64,000 nt of DNA from Microvelia longipes (GCA_018340805.1 JACMZG010000008.1:13320807-13384806); one strand, 5' to 3'. Counted from the first letter of the stretch, positions 49,762 to 60,904 are shown. Program-made: numbers and translations. The notes: generated from the sequence alone by a model not told the origin.

Positions 49762-50247
49762 TGGTACCGAATTATATTAAACCTGTAACGCAACAACATG
49801 ATTTAGCTAGTTTTGCTGCGCCCCTTGAATTTTTATTGAATTCGAGAATGGAATAATTAGTTTTGCAGAATCAAATTAAGTTGGTTAACTATACTAAACC
49901 CGCAAAAATATGATCTATATATTTTTATATAATTATAATTATTATTTTATAGTTTTCTACTTTTTGTGTTTTATATTAGACCATATAGTTAGCAATAGTA
50001 ATGTGTTTCTTTCACGACAGGTATGTTAAATTCCGCAATACAGTATATTAATTTATAGTCTATTACACAAATATTAATATTTTTGACAATCTATACGATA
50101 TTTTTATTTATTTTTGAGCGTTTTTTACATATACACTTAGCTATACATAGTTCGGCAAAAGTTCGGCAAAAATTCGGCAGTTCGGTGAAATAGTGAGTAC
50201 CAAACAATTGCGTTATGGCCATTCATGAAGTCACGTTTTGTACAACT

Positions 50248-50248
<1 letters not shown>

Positions 50249-50283
<35 letters not shown>

Positions 50284-50327
50284 AATTATATATAATATAT
50301 ATATATATATATTATATATATATATAA
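50249..50327. repeat. (TA)n tract inside the right foldback terminus
   Basis: TA tract splitting the outer inverted-repeat domain. The other arm has one at the equivalent place (60337-60412). Confidence 0.95.
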
Positions 50328-50689
50328 CAATTGTTTTTGTATTCTGTATGACGGCATTAACGTAAGATAGAGATTCACAGAAATTTATAAAATTTTCAAT
50401 AGCGGGTTGAAAGTTAATACACTTATACTTCTATGTTTGTTAAACACAAGTACGAAATTAACATTTATTATTAGAATAATTCCTATTTTAACGTTTGAGA
50501 TGTTTTACTTTATGTACACAAATCACGTTTTTCGACTCCTATATAAAATGCTATTTTTGATGTAGTGAATAATTTTGATCTATCGTTGGTGTATGCCACT
50601 TACATAACTGTAAATACGATACTGTTATAGGACAACTATGTGATTGTAGAACGTCCACAGGAAGGCGTAGGGGCCTACGGCTGTTTTTT

Positions 50690-51305
50690 AGTGTTACTAT
50701 ATCATAACCTTAGCAATGATTTAGGTTATAAGAACTGACGGGTAATCCTGACTGACTCGATAGACACTGTGTCTGGACAGTTAAACTGGTGGAGGTGAGC
50801 ATCTGGATGTATGTCTCGAGCAGTCCACCTAAACTGTTCCTATGGGAGAAAGTCTACTATGGATCTGAGATGCCCTCCAGGCATACCTGGGCTCGGCATT
50901 GGTGTTGTACTTGTAGGAACTATTGGTTTACACTCTGTGGGGTAAATTGCACTTGGGTTATATTGCACGCCAATATGAAAGCTCAGGGGCCTTAGGACGT
51001 TACTCGTTTTCCTTCGACGGATTTTTGTGTACTATATCATAAAACAATCCATGCATTGTTACCGATTGGCTCGATACTGTGATACTGACTCGATACAACA
51101 CTGTGTCTAGACGGTTAAACTGGTGGAGGCGAGCATCTTGGATGTTAGTCTCGAGCAGTTCACCTAAACTGTTCCTATGGGAGAATGGGTACCACGGATC
51201 CAAGACGGCGAGGCGATGAAAATTTTGCTGAAATCCATGTAGCAACAACAATAATAAAAAAATATAATACAAACCAACTATGTGGCCGCGGGCCCGAAAT
51301 CCCAC
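50690..51305 (-). repeat. ~334-bp tandem duplication with conserved minus-strand frame
   Basis: ACTGTGTCTGGACAGTTAAAC, GCATCTGGATG, GTCTCGAGCAG and CCTAAACTGTTCCTATGGGAG appear at about 50765-50850 and again, slightly changed, 334 bases later. The minus-strand frame 51000-51305 (LDPWYPFSHRNSLGELLET) is preserved in the opposite arm at 59379-59666. I do not recognise the peptide. It is probably part of an unidentified element, because both flanks belong to repeats. Confidence 0.6.
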
Positions 51306-52064
51306 TTATAACTTTGCATACCGCATAGTATGAAATAGGAATACAGTGCCAGCTTAAATAGATTCGCATAAAAAAGAGAAATATAATAATGTACTATCTA
51401 ACGAAGCTTACTTTAGCAGTAAGCGTGATCTGCACTGGAACAGTCGAGATGATAAGTTTTGTGGGTTTAAATAAGTGCTATAAAAGTTTTAATAACAAAT
51501 GTCTGCCAGTGAATTGGTACTATTCGTCCTTAAAATATGATAACAGGTTTTTTATACTAAAGATTTCTCAATTTTATTTTTATTATAATGAAAGTTAACC
51601 GATGCAGTGGCCTAATCGCGCTATTAGCGTTTTCGAGTGTTGGATCTTTAGAAAGCAAATGAGCGGTAAGTTTTTTTCCACATTACATGAAAAGAAACTC
51701 GAATAATAAAAATAAAATTTGTTAGAATCAGTTTAGAGCCAGAACTGACTGGATTTCGTTAGATTAAATAAACTATATTTCACTACTTACGCGCAGTATT
51801 TTGATGTTTATTGAAGCTAATTTCATGGCAAAGAAATTCTATATATATAACGTTCAAGTGGACCAAACGTCAGTAGGTAATTATTATTTAGCTCATTAAG
51901 CATGAATATTAAATACTCAATGATTCTCATCTAGTATTATAGAGACACTCTTAAGTATTAATAATAAAATTGGTGTTTCGTTGAAATGAGTATATTCAAG
52001 TCTTGTCTATACATTTTCCTATATCAAGCTTAAATTTTTAGCTATAAATAACTATTTATGAGTC
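51306..52064. other. Unidentified sequence within the palindrome arm
   Basis: AT-rich. Mirrored at about 58580-59350. The 69-codon frame at 51389-51598 has no domain I know. Confidence 0.5.
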
Positions 52065-52067
52065 TTA

Positions 52068-53121
52068 GGCCCGTATTCAAAGACGTTTCCTAACATTTTC
52101 CTAACATTTTTCTAACATTCTCCTATCGTGTTTAAAATCTTTTAGAGCCTTTGCATGATTTTATTTAGTAAGAACCTAAGGTAGTTTAAGTCAAAAAGTG
52201 ATACCATTGTAAGTAACGTAATATATCGCAAAATATCAATGTTATTAACTTATTACCTGGATTTACGACACACTTTGTCATAAACAACAATGCGGCCTTG
52301 CTTTGGCGAATGTTAAATATATTAGAAACTTTAATTACATATGTTTTCAGTAAACAGTAGAGTTAATACAAATACAATGTTCAATTATTGTAACAGCTTT
52401 TATAAATAAAGCAGTATCAAGCGTTTCAAGTTTGATCGTGGACCAGGTTGTACGAATCCAAACCTGTTTATCAGTGCAACACTGTTTTCATTTTGCTAAA
52501 TCATTTACACAATTTTGTTTTTCGTATTTTGTCATCAAATTCATTTTTGTTTGTGTAAAATTTTTTGTAATAATGACTGAATTATTCACACCAGACCAAC
52601 TGAATTTCCTCTTTGAATCGATAGCCCGCCACAAACAGACCGTAGAAAATAAAAAATCTGATTGTGTTAAAAGAATTTCAGGGTAAATTCCCTAAAGTAA
52701 GGTAAGTGTGATTAATAGTAACTTATATTATGTAAATTATGTAGATAGTTATTAATACGACAAAGTGTGTCGTAAATCCAGGTAAAAGTTAATAACATTG
52801 ATATTTTGCGATGTATTACGTTATTTTACAATGGTATCACTTTTTGACTTAACTACCTTAGGTTCTTACTAAAAAATCATGCGAAGCCTCTAAATGACTT
52901 TTAAAACGGGAACGATCATTTAAACTTCGAGGCTTAAAAACATTTCCCTTACCTAAACCTAAGGTGAGTGTTAGGAGAATGTTAGGAGTTAGGAAAATGT
53001 TAGGAGAATGTTAGGAAAATATTAGGAAAAAGTCAGGTGTTAGGAGAATGTTAGGAAAATGTTAGGAAAAAGTTAGGAGAATGTTAGGAAAATGTTAGGA
53101 AAACGTCTTTGAATACGGGCC
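52068..53121 (+). mobile_element. PIF/Harbinger-like non-autonomous element
   Basis: Terminal inverted repeats GGCCCGTATTCAAAGACGTT begin at 52068 and, inverted, end at 53121. The element is flanked by TTA on both sides (52065-52067, 53122-53124), the 3-bp TWA-type target duplication of PIF/Harbinger elements. Subterminal regions are packed with an ~11-bp motif (GTTAGGAAAAT/GTTAGGAGAAT), in opposite orientation at the two ends. It contains a relic of a Myb-like coding exon but no DDE transposase. Confidence 0.75.
52573..52686 (+). pseudogene. Myb/SANT-like domain relic of a Harbinger accessory gene
   Basis: From the ATG at 52573 the frame reads MTELFTPDQLNFLFESI and then HKQTVENKKSDCVK before a stop at 52684. 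From family knowledge, this resembles the first helix region of the Myb/SANT-like DNA-binding protein that Harbinger transposons encode beside their transposase. The pattern FT-x-Q-L...LF-x-x-I...K-x-x-x-ENKK-D is the basis. A potential donor (CAGGGTAAAT) overlaps the stop, so the original exon may have ended here. The mirrored copy near 57935-58050 has a one-base insertion that breaks the frame at codon 3. Confidence 0.55.
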
Positions 53122-53129
53122 TTAGTCTT

Positions 53130-53918
53130 ATAATCTATTTGGAAATTATTTTGTCCTTATGTTAACAAATGTCATACATTTATGATATTGAATTTGTTGA
53201 TTTTTGATATAGACAACTATATAAATTCATCATAGGGCGAACTTAGAGCGTGCAGCTACAAACTAATTTGATAACAGCTAAAATCTAACTATAATTGTAG
53301 GTTCAGCTACAACTAATTTGTTTACATTTGAGTAAAATCGTCTTTTTATCAAAGTTAAATTAATTACATTTTAAGACGTCTTGATTATCCTTTGACAGTC
53401 AAATCCTTAATGGCAAGGAAGTTCTTCATTCTGTGAAGTCTAATTATTTACACTGATCTAGTTTAAATTAGAAAGGAGTACAGAATATCTTCATCGGTAT
53501 AGAAAGGTATTATACAGGTGTTTACACAATGTTATTTGCAGGGTAGTTAATCTTGCTGTTAACACATCTCTTAATAGCTTTTAGAAAGGTCTTTAGAACC
53601 TTAACATGTTAGTGAGACTCTTAAAGCCAACAGAACACTCTAAAACATTGTTTTCAACAGTTCTTTATGTTCATACAATTGGAGTTGTATATCCTATCTC
53701 ACATTTCTTGTAAAGAAAATATAATTAACCAAATCCTAAATAATCATTATATTGTGTGGATTGACTGTGTAGATTTAAAGATATAAATAGAAGATATTAG
53801 ATATTTATTGATATCGACTGACTGTATAGATATTTACTATTCCTCATGTATACCATACTTTTTATAAGTTATGTTTGAATAAAAACTTTATTTTTTTAGA
53901 TCAATCTGTTTTAGGAAC
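53130..53918. other. Unidentified palindrome-arm sequence
   Basis: AT-rich, mirrored at about 56685-57487. No coding or repeat feature recognised. Confidence 0.5.
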
Positions 53919-53934
53919 TTTAAGACGTCATAAG

Positions 53935-54090
53935 GCCCGTCTATGCTCTAAGATTTTATGAATAGTTATATGTATTATAAAGATTTCGCCAACTTTAATT
54001 AATTCTTAGAGTGTAGTAGATGCAACCCACTTGAGGTGGTTCCCGCAGGGTGAATACCCTGATGGGCCGAAAGGCCCTAAAACGGGCATT
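53935..54090 (+). mobile_element. SINE family A, 5'-truncated
   Basis: Flanked by a perfect 16-bp target duplication TTTAAGACGTCATAAG (53919-53934, 54091-54106). It starts at GCCCGTCTATGCTCTAAG, so the tRNA-like head is missing. The body and the 3' GGGCCGAAAGGCCC hairpin are intact. Confidence 0.85.
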
Positions 54091-54226
54091 TTTAAGACGT
54101 CATAAGTAGATTGTCTATGACGTGTGGTGGTGTGAGTGTGTGTATTTCATCATAGATACCAGAATTTATATCCAAGAAGTAAACTTAGTGTAACGCTCAA
54201 GTTTAGGTCTAGTTTTTGATAAATGA

Positions 54227-54371
54227 CTCAGAAAAATAACAGTCCTTAAGCTGCATTATAAGGACCCAATACCATCGATATACAGGAGCGGAATTTTCAT
54301 GGTGCAATGTGGCATATGCCCAGCCGAGTATCATGGCCAATCGGGCAGAAATATTATACATATATATATAT

Positions 54372-54439
<68 letters not shown>

Positions 54440-54995
54440 AGGGCTAGGGAACATAAATCGAGACAGAACAGTAAATGTTATCAACATTTACTAACTGAAA
54501 TCACTTTAACGGTCCTCATAAAGTCGGATGTCTGCGTTTTGTTTGCAAAGGCCAGAAGATGGATTTTTTGAGAAATTGGAAATTGAGCGGAGTCAGAGGA
54601 AAGTAGTTGATTTAATTTTAAAAGAGAGAAGAGAGTCATCCCCCCTTACTGAAAGCTATGGTATTGGCACCCACGTCTGTACCATAGCTTTCACTCTGAC
54701 TCTGATATAAGTAAAAAAACATGGACTTGTTTTTTTTTCCTTTTTTACATCTCAACGGTAATCACTTTAAATTTACACAATTTAGATTTTTATTTATTTA
54801 CTTTGCATCATAATTTGTTTTTTCACATTATTTTATTTTGTTTTTTTTTATTCGGTTGTACTTGTTTCTAGGTTTTTGCACTGGTAACCTTTCACTTAGT
54901 AGGTTGAAAGTGCTCTGTCAATAAAGTTTTGTTTCGTGGAGAGGCTTTGAAGTTTTTATTATTTGTAATGGACTTCATTCGCGCTCATTTTAATC
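54227..54995 (+). mobile_element. Penelope-like element 3' fragment with GIY-YIG endonuclease relic
   Basis: The coding part reads KDPIPSIYRSGIFMVQCG, then CPAEYHGQSGR, the GIY-YIG region found at the C-terminus of Penelope-like reverse transcriptases. It is interrupted by a (TA)n tract, then continues TRAREHKSRQNS, YQHLLTE and KLEIERSQRKVVDLILKE in shifted frames to a stop near 54710. The 3' part (54745-54995) ends with AGGTTGAAAGTGCTCTGTC, AATAAAGTTTTGTTTCG and GTGGAGAGGC, the same terminus as at 8836-9132. The hammerhead-like CTGATGA box is lost here (CTGGTAA). Confidence 0.75.
54357..54438. repeat. (TA)n tract inside the GIY-YIG relic
   Basis: About 80 bases of TA splitting the endonuclease coding sequence between the QSGR motif and the REHK block. 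The mirrored copy has a TA tract at the same place. Confidence 0.95.
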
Positions 54996-55173
54996 ATACA
55001 TATTAGAGCATTATTATAATCTTGAAGTGTTGACGATGAGCGTTGCAAATCTGATAAGAAGATGAAAAGTTCCGATGTACCACGTACCCGATTTCATTTA
55101 TCTATTCTTACGATGAAGCTGAATGTTATACATTAAATTTTTTGCAAATATTTTGGGATAAAATTTGTGATGC

Positions 55174-55411
55174 ATTAATTTTTAACTTTGATAAATATGC
55201 ATAGTAGCACGCGTTTAAGGTCTAGTAATTATTATTACTAATATGTTCTATCTCAATTTTATTTTACTTTCCCTAACCAACTATCGAAGGTTTATAGGAA
55301 AAGTATTGTATCCAAAAAAAAAACATCCTAACATCCATTGTATCCTAAAAATCCAACATTTCATCATAATCATCTGTTTTGGCTCATTTCTTTCATACCT
55401 TTTTTCTGTAA
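55174..55411. other. Spacer at the centre of the giant palindrome
   Basis: 238 bases with no inverted partner. Part of it (CGAAGGTTTATAGGAAAAGTATTG) resembles one end of dispersed repeat X. A true spacer argues against a simple read-through hairpin artefact. Confidence 0.7.
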
Positions 55412-55609
55412 GCATCACCAAATTTTATCCCAAAAATTTTTGTCAAAAAAATTTAATGTATAACATTCCAGCTTCATCGTAATGAATAGATAAATGAAAT
55501 CGGTGTACGATGGTACATCGGAAACTTTCATCTTTCTTATCAGATTTGCAACCGCTCATCGTCAACACTCAAGATTATAATAATGCTTAATATGTATGAT
55601 TTAAAATGA

Positions 55610-56157
55610 GCGCGAATGAAGTCCAAGTACAAAATAATTAAAACTTCAAAGCCTCTCCACGAAACAAAACTTTATTGATCAGAGCACTTTCAACCTACTA
55701 AGTGAAAGTACCAGTGCAAAAACCTAGAAAACAAGCTACAACCGAATAAAAAAAAAAACAAAAAAAAATAATGTGAAAAAACAATTATGATGCAAGTAAA
55801 TAAATAAAAATTCTAAATTTGTGTGAAATTGAAATGATTACCGTTGAGATGTAAAAAAGTGAAAAAAAAAACAAGTCCATGTTTTTACTTATATCAGAAG
55901 TCAGAGTGGAAAGCCTATGGACAGACGTGGGTGACGAATACCATAGCTTTCCAGTAAGGGGGGATGACTCTCTTCTCTCTTATTAAAATTAAATCAACTA
56001 CCTTCCTCTGGACTCACGCTCAATTTCCGAATTCTCAAAAAATCATCTTCTGCCTTTGCAGAACAAACGCAAGACATCACTTGATTGAGACTCGTAAAGT
56101 GATTTCATTATAAATGTTGATAACATTACTGTCTGTCTCGATTTATGTTCCCGACCT

Positions 56158-56200
<43 letters not shown>

Positions 56201-56372
56201 AATATATATTAATATATATAATAGATTATATTATATGTATATATTTCTGCCCGATTGGCCATGATACTCGGCTGGGCATATGCCACATTGCACCATGAAA
56301 ATTCCGCTCCTGTATATCGATGGTATTGGGTCCTTATAATGCAGCTTAAGGACTGTTATTTTTCTGAGTCAT
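55610..56372 (-). mobile_element. Penelope-like 3' fragment, mirrored copy
   Basis: Minus-strand counterpart of 54227-54995. The GIY-YIG block is readable between about 56247 and 56360, a TA tract follows (56158-56240), and the terminus with GTGGAGAGGC lies near 55650. More frame breaks than in the left arm. Confidence 0.7.
56158..56240. repeat. (TA)n microsatellite
   Basis: Mirrored partner of the tract at 54357-54438, with more interruptions. Confidence 0.9.
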
Positions 56373-56506
56373 TTATCAAAACTAGACCTAAACTTGAGCG
56401 TTACACTAAGTTTTAACTTCTTTGGATATAAATTCTGGTATCTATGATGATAATACACACACTCACACACACAACGTCATAGACAATCTACTTATGACGT
56501 CTTAAA

Positions 56507-56667
56507 AATGCCCGTTTTAGGGCCTTTCGGCCCCATCAGGGTATTCACCTGCGGGAAACCCACGCTCAAGTGGGTTGCAGTCACTTTACACTCTAAGAAT
56601 TAATTAAAGTTGGCGAAATCTTTATAATACATATACTATTCATAAAATCTTAGAGCATAGACCGGGC
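56507..56667 (-). mobile_element. SINE family A, 5'-truncated, mirrored copy
   Basis: Flanked by CTTATGACGTCTTAAA on both sides (56491-56506, 56668-56683), the complement of the target duplication in the other arm. So the SINE inserted once, before the inverted duplication. Confidence 0.85.
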
Positions 56668-56684
56668 CTTATGACGTCTTAAAG

Positions 56685-57487
56685 TTCCTAAAACAGATTG
56701 ATCTAAAAAAATAAAGTTTTTATTCAAACATAACTTTATAAAAAGTATGGTATACATGAGGAATAGTAAATATCTATACAAGTCAGTCGATATCAATAAA
56801 TATCTAATATCTTCTATTTATATCTTTAAATCTACACAGTCAATCCACACAATATAAGTGATTATTTAGGATTTGGGTTAATTATATTTTCTTTACAAGA
56901 AATGTGAGATAGGATATACAACTCCAATTGTATGAACATAAAAGAACTGTTGAAAACAATGTTTTAGAGTGTTCTGTTGGCTTTAAGAGTCTCACTAACA
57001 TGTTAAAGGTTCTAAAGACCTTTCTAAAAGCTATCTAAGAGATGTGTTAACAGCAAGATTAACTACCCTGCAAATAACATTGTGTAAACACCTGTATAAT
57101 ACCTTTCTATACCGATGAAGATATTCTGTACTCCTTTCTAATTTAAACTAGATCAGTGTAAATAATTAGACTTCACAGAATGAAGAACTTCCTTGCCATT
57201 AAGGATTTGACTGTCAAAGGATAATCAAGACGTCTTAAAATGTAATTAATTTAACTTTGATAAAAAGACGATTTTACTCAAATGTAAACAAATTAGTTGT
57301 AGCTGAACCTACAATTATAGTTTAGATTTTAGCTGTTATCAAATTAGTTTGTAGCTGCACGCTCTAAGTTCGCCCTATGATGAATTTATATAGTTGTCTA
57401 TATCAAAAATCAACAAATTCAATATCATAAATGTATGACATTTTGTTAACATAAGGACAAAATAATTTCCAAATAAGATTATAAGAC
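56685..57487. other. Unidentified palindrome-arm sequence
   Basis: Mirror of 53130-53918. AT-rich, no gene seen. Confidence 0.5.
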
Positions 57488-57490
57488 TAA

Positions 57491-58577
57491 GGCCCGTATT
57501 CAAAGACGTTTTCCTAACATTTCCTAACATCTCTAACTTTTTCCTAACCATTTTCCTAACATTTCCTAACACCTGACTTTTTCTGAATATTTTCCTAACA
57601 TTGCCTAACATTTTTTCCTAACTCTCCTAACACTAACACTCACCTTAGGTTTAGGTAAGGGAAATGTTTTTAAGCCTCGAAGTTTAAATGATCGTTCCCG
57701 AGTTTTAAAAGTCATTTAGAGGCTTCGCATGATTTTATTTAGTAAGAACCTAAGGTAGTTAAGTCAAAAAGTGATACCATTGTAAATAACGTAATACATC
57801 GCAAAATATATGCAATGTTACTTTAAACTTATTACCTGGATTTACGACACACTTTGTCGTAATTAATAACTATCTACATAAATTACATAATATAAGTTAC
57901 TATTAATCCACTTACCTTACTATTAGGGAAGTTTACCCTGAAATTCTTTTAACCAACAATCAGATTTTTTATTTTCTACGGTCTGTTTGTGGCGGGCTAT
58001 CGATTCAAAGAGGAAATTCAGTTGGTCGGTGTAATAATTCAGGTCATTATTATACAAAAAAATTTTTACACAAACAAAAATGAATTTGATGACAAAATAC
58101 GAAAAACAAAATTGTGTAAATGATTTAGCAAAGAATGAAAACAGTGTTGCTGATTAACAGGTCTGATAACACCTTTGGATTCGTAACACCCTGGTCCACG
58201 ATTCAAACTTGAAACGCTTGATACTGCTTTATTTATAAAAAGCTGTTACAATAAATTGAACATTGTATTTGTATTAACTCTACTGTTTACTGAAACATAA
58301 TGTAATTAAAGTTTCTAATATATTTAACATTCGCCAAAGCAAGGCCGCATTGCTTTGTTTATGACAAAGTGTGTCGTAAATCCAGGTAATAAGTTAATAA
58401 CATTGATATTTTGCGATAAGACGTTACTTACAATGGTATCATTTTGACTTAACTACCTTAGGTTCTTACTAAATAAAATCATGCCCAAAGGGCTCTAAAA
58501 GACTTTTTAAAAACACATAGGAGAATGTTAGAAAATGCTTTAGGGAAAATGTTAGGAAACGTCTTTGAATACGGGCC
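57491..58577 (-). mobile_element. PIF/Harbinger-like element, mirrored copy
   Basis: Starts GGCCCGTATTCAAAGACG and ends CGTCTTTGAATACGGGCC, flanked by TAA on both sides (57488-57490, 58578-58580). The 11-bp subterminal motifs are present in inverted orientation. The frame at 57375-57611 (repeated MLGNVRK) is just this motif translated. The Myb-like relic is frameshifted. Confidence 0.75.
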
Positions 58578-58580
58578 TAA

Positions 58581-59350
58581 GACTCATAAATAGTTATTTA
58601 TAGCTAAAAATTTAAGCTTGATATAGGAAAATGTATAGACAAGACTTGAATATACTCATTTCAACGAAACACCAATTTTATTATTAATACTTAAGAGTGT
58701 CTCTATAATACTAGATGAGAATCATTGAGTATTTAATATTCATGCTTAATGAAGCTAAATAATAATTACCTACTGACGTTTGGTCCACTTGACGTTATAT
58801 ATATAGAATTTTCTTTGCATGAATTAGCTTCAATAAACATCAAAAATACTGCGCGTAAGTAGTGAAATATAGTTTATTTAATCTAACGAAATCCAGTCAG
58901 TTCTGTGCTCTAAACTGATTCTAACAAATTTTATTTTTATTATTCGAGTTTCTTTTCATGTAATGTGGAAAAAAACTTACCGCTCATTTGCTTTCTAAAG
59001 ATCCAACACTCGAAAACGCTAAATATTAGCGCGATTAGGCCACTGCATCGGTTAACTTTCATTATAATAAAAAGATATTAATTAGAATCTTTTAGTATAA
59101 AATAAACCTGTTATCATATTTTAAGGACGAATAGTACCAATTCACTGGCAGACATTTGTTATTAAAACTTTTATAGCACTTATTTAAACCCACAAAACTT
59201 ATCATCTCGACTGTTCCAGTGCAGATCACGCTTACTGCTAAAGTAAGCTTCGTTAGATAGTACATTTATTATATTTCTCTTTTTTATGCGAATCTTATTT
59301 AAGCTGGCACTGTATTCCTATTTCATACTATGCGGTATGCAAAGTTATAA
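58581..59350. other. Unidentified palindrome-arm sequence
   Basis: Mirror of 51306-52064. No gene recognised. Confidence 0.5.
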
Positions 59351-59960
59351 GTGGGATTTCGGGCCCGCGGCCACATAGTTGGTTTGTATTATATTTTTTT
59401 ATTATTGTTTGTTGCTACATGGATTTCAGCAAAATTTTCATCGCCTCGCCGTCTTGGATCCGTGGTACCCATTCTCCCATAGGAACAGTTTAGGTGAACT
59501 GCTCGAGACTAACATCCAAGATGCTCGCCTCCACCAGTTTAACCGTCTAGACACAGTGTTGTATCGAGTCAGTATCACAGTATCGAGCCAATCGGTAACA
59601 ATGCATGGATTGTTTTATGATATAGTAACACAAAAATCCGTCGAAGGAAAACGAGTAACGTCCTAAGGCCCCTGAGCTTTCAATATTTGGCGTGCAATAT
59701 AACCCAAGTGCAATTTACCCACAGAGTGTAAACCAATAGTTCCTACAAGTACAACACCAATGCCGAGCCCAGGTATGCCTGGAGGGCATCTCAGATCCAT
59801 AGTAGACTTTCTCCCATAGGAACAGTTTAGGTGGACTGCTCGAGACATACATCCAGAATGCTCACCTCCACCAGTTTAACTGTCCAGACACAGTGTTCTA
59901 TCGAGTCAGTCAGGATTACCCGTCAGTTCTTATTAACCTAAATCATTGCTAAGGTTATGA
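59351..59960 (+). repeat. ~334-bp tandem duplication, mirrored copy
   Basis: Complement of 50690-51305. The plus-strand frame 59379-59666 retains the same unidentified peptide as the opposite arm (HGFQQNFHRLAVLDPWYPF). Confidence 0.6.
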
Positions 59961-60276
59961 TATAGTAACACTAAAAAACAGCCGTAGGCCCCTACGCCTT
60001 CCTGTGGACGTTCTACAATCACATAGTTGTCCTATAACAGTATCGTATTTACAGTTATGTAAGTGGCATACACCAACGATAGATCAAATTATTCACTACA
60101 TCAAAATAGCATTTTATTATAGGAGTCGAAAAACGTGATTTGTGTACATAAAGTAAAACATCTCAAACGTTAAAATAGGAATTATTCTAATAATAAATGT
60201 TAATTTCGTACTTGTGTTTAACAAACATAGAAGTATAAGTGTATTAACTTTCAACCCGCTATTGAAAATTTTATAA

Positions 60277-60369
60277 ATTTCTGTGAAGTCTCTATCTTAC
60301 GTTAATGCCGTCAGTACAGAATAACAAAAACATTGTTATATATATAATATTAATATAATATATATATAT

Positions 60370-60415
<46 letters not shown>

Positions 60416-60903
60416 AAGTTTAGTACAAAAGCGTGACTTCATGAATGGCATAACGCAATTGTTTGGTACTCACTATTTCACCAACTGCCGAATTTGCCGA
60501 ACTTTTGCCAAACTATGTATTAGCTAAGTGTATATGTAAAAAAACGCTCAAAAATAAATAAAAAATATCGTATAGATTGCAAAATATAATATTGTGTAAT
60601 AGACTATAAATTAATATTACTGTATTGCGGAATTTAAACATACCTGTCTGTGAAGAAAACACATTACTATTGCTTAAACTATATGGTCTAATAGTAAAAC
60701 ACAAAAAGTAGAAAACTATAAAATAATAATAATTATAATTATATAAAAAATATAGATCATATTTTGCGGGTTAGTTAAGTTAACCAACTTAATTTGATTC
60801 TGCAAAACGAATATTCCATTCTCGAATTCAATAAAATTCAAGGGGCGCAGCAAAACTAGCTAAATCATGTTGTTGCGTTACAGGTTATAATAAATTCGTA
60901 CCA
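60277..60903 (+). repeat. Third copy of the foldback outer domain, truncated
   Basis: Begins ATTTCTGTGAAGTCTCTATC and repeats the outer-domain landmarks (GCCGAATTTGCCGAACTTTT, CTCAAAAATAAATAAA, ACATACCTGTC). It ends at the N just short of where the 155-bp array would start in the left arm. Confidence 0.85.
60337..60412. repeat. (TA)n microsatellite
   Basis: Mirrored partner of the tract at 50249-50327. Confidence 0.95.
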
Positions 60904-60904
60904 N
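60904..60904. other. Single N: assembly join
   Basis: The only ambiguous base in the window, exactly at the end of the palindrome homology. Sequence on the two sides is unrelated. A collapsed or bridged 155-bp array is likely missing here. Confidence 0.8.

Larger units (their letters stand above)
37394..50384. mobile_element. Composite foldback-type element, ~13 kb
   Basis: The two ends are inverted copies: ATTTCTGTGAAGTCACTATC at 37394 and its complement (with small changes) ending at 50384. Inward on both sides come a unique outer domain with clustered GCCGAACT motifs, then arrays of one ~155-bp unit pointing in opposite directions. The centre (about 40321-44369) is a gypsy fragment joined to a LINE fragment. 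In known families, long inverted ends made of an outer domain plus tandem repeats are characteristic of foldback elements such as Drosophila FB and Galileo. No transposase is present, so the class is inferred from architecture only. Confidence 0.6.
49762..55173. repeat. Left arm of giant palindrome
   Basis: Inverted copy of 55412-60903. Order inside: tail of the 155-bp array, foldback outer end, ~330-bp duplicated segment, an AT-rich stretch, the Harbinger-like element, a truncated SINE and the Penelope relic. Correspondence was checked by eye at both ends, at the Harbinger borders, at the SINE target duplications and around the PLE. The copies differ by scattered substitutions and indels. 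Confidence 0.85.
55412..60903. repeat. Right arm of giant palindrome
   Basis: Inverted copy of 49762-55173, stopping one base before an N. It carries the same nested elements in reverse order and opposite strand. Confidence 0.85.

Noticed and set aside
57375..57611. 78-codon frame with repeated LGNVRK
   Set aside because: It is a translation of the 11-bp subterminal motif array of the Harbinger-like element.
49762..60903. Palindrome as a simple missed-adapter read artefact
   Set aside because: A 238-bp unpaired spacer and many arm-specific differences argue against it, although assembly error at the outer end (N at 60904) remains possible.
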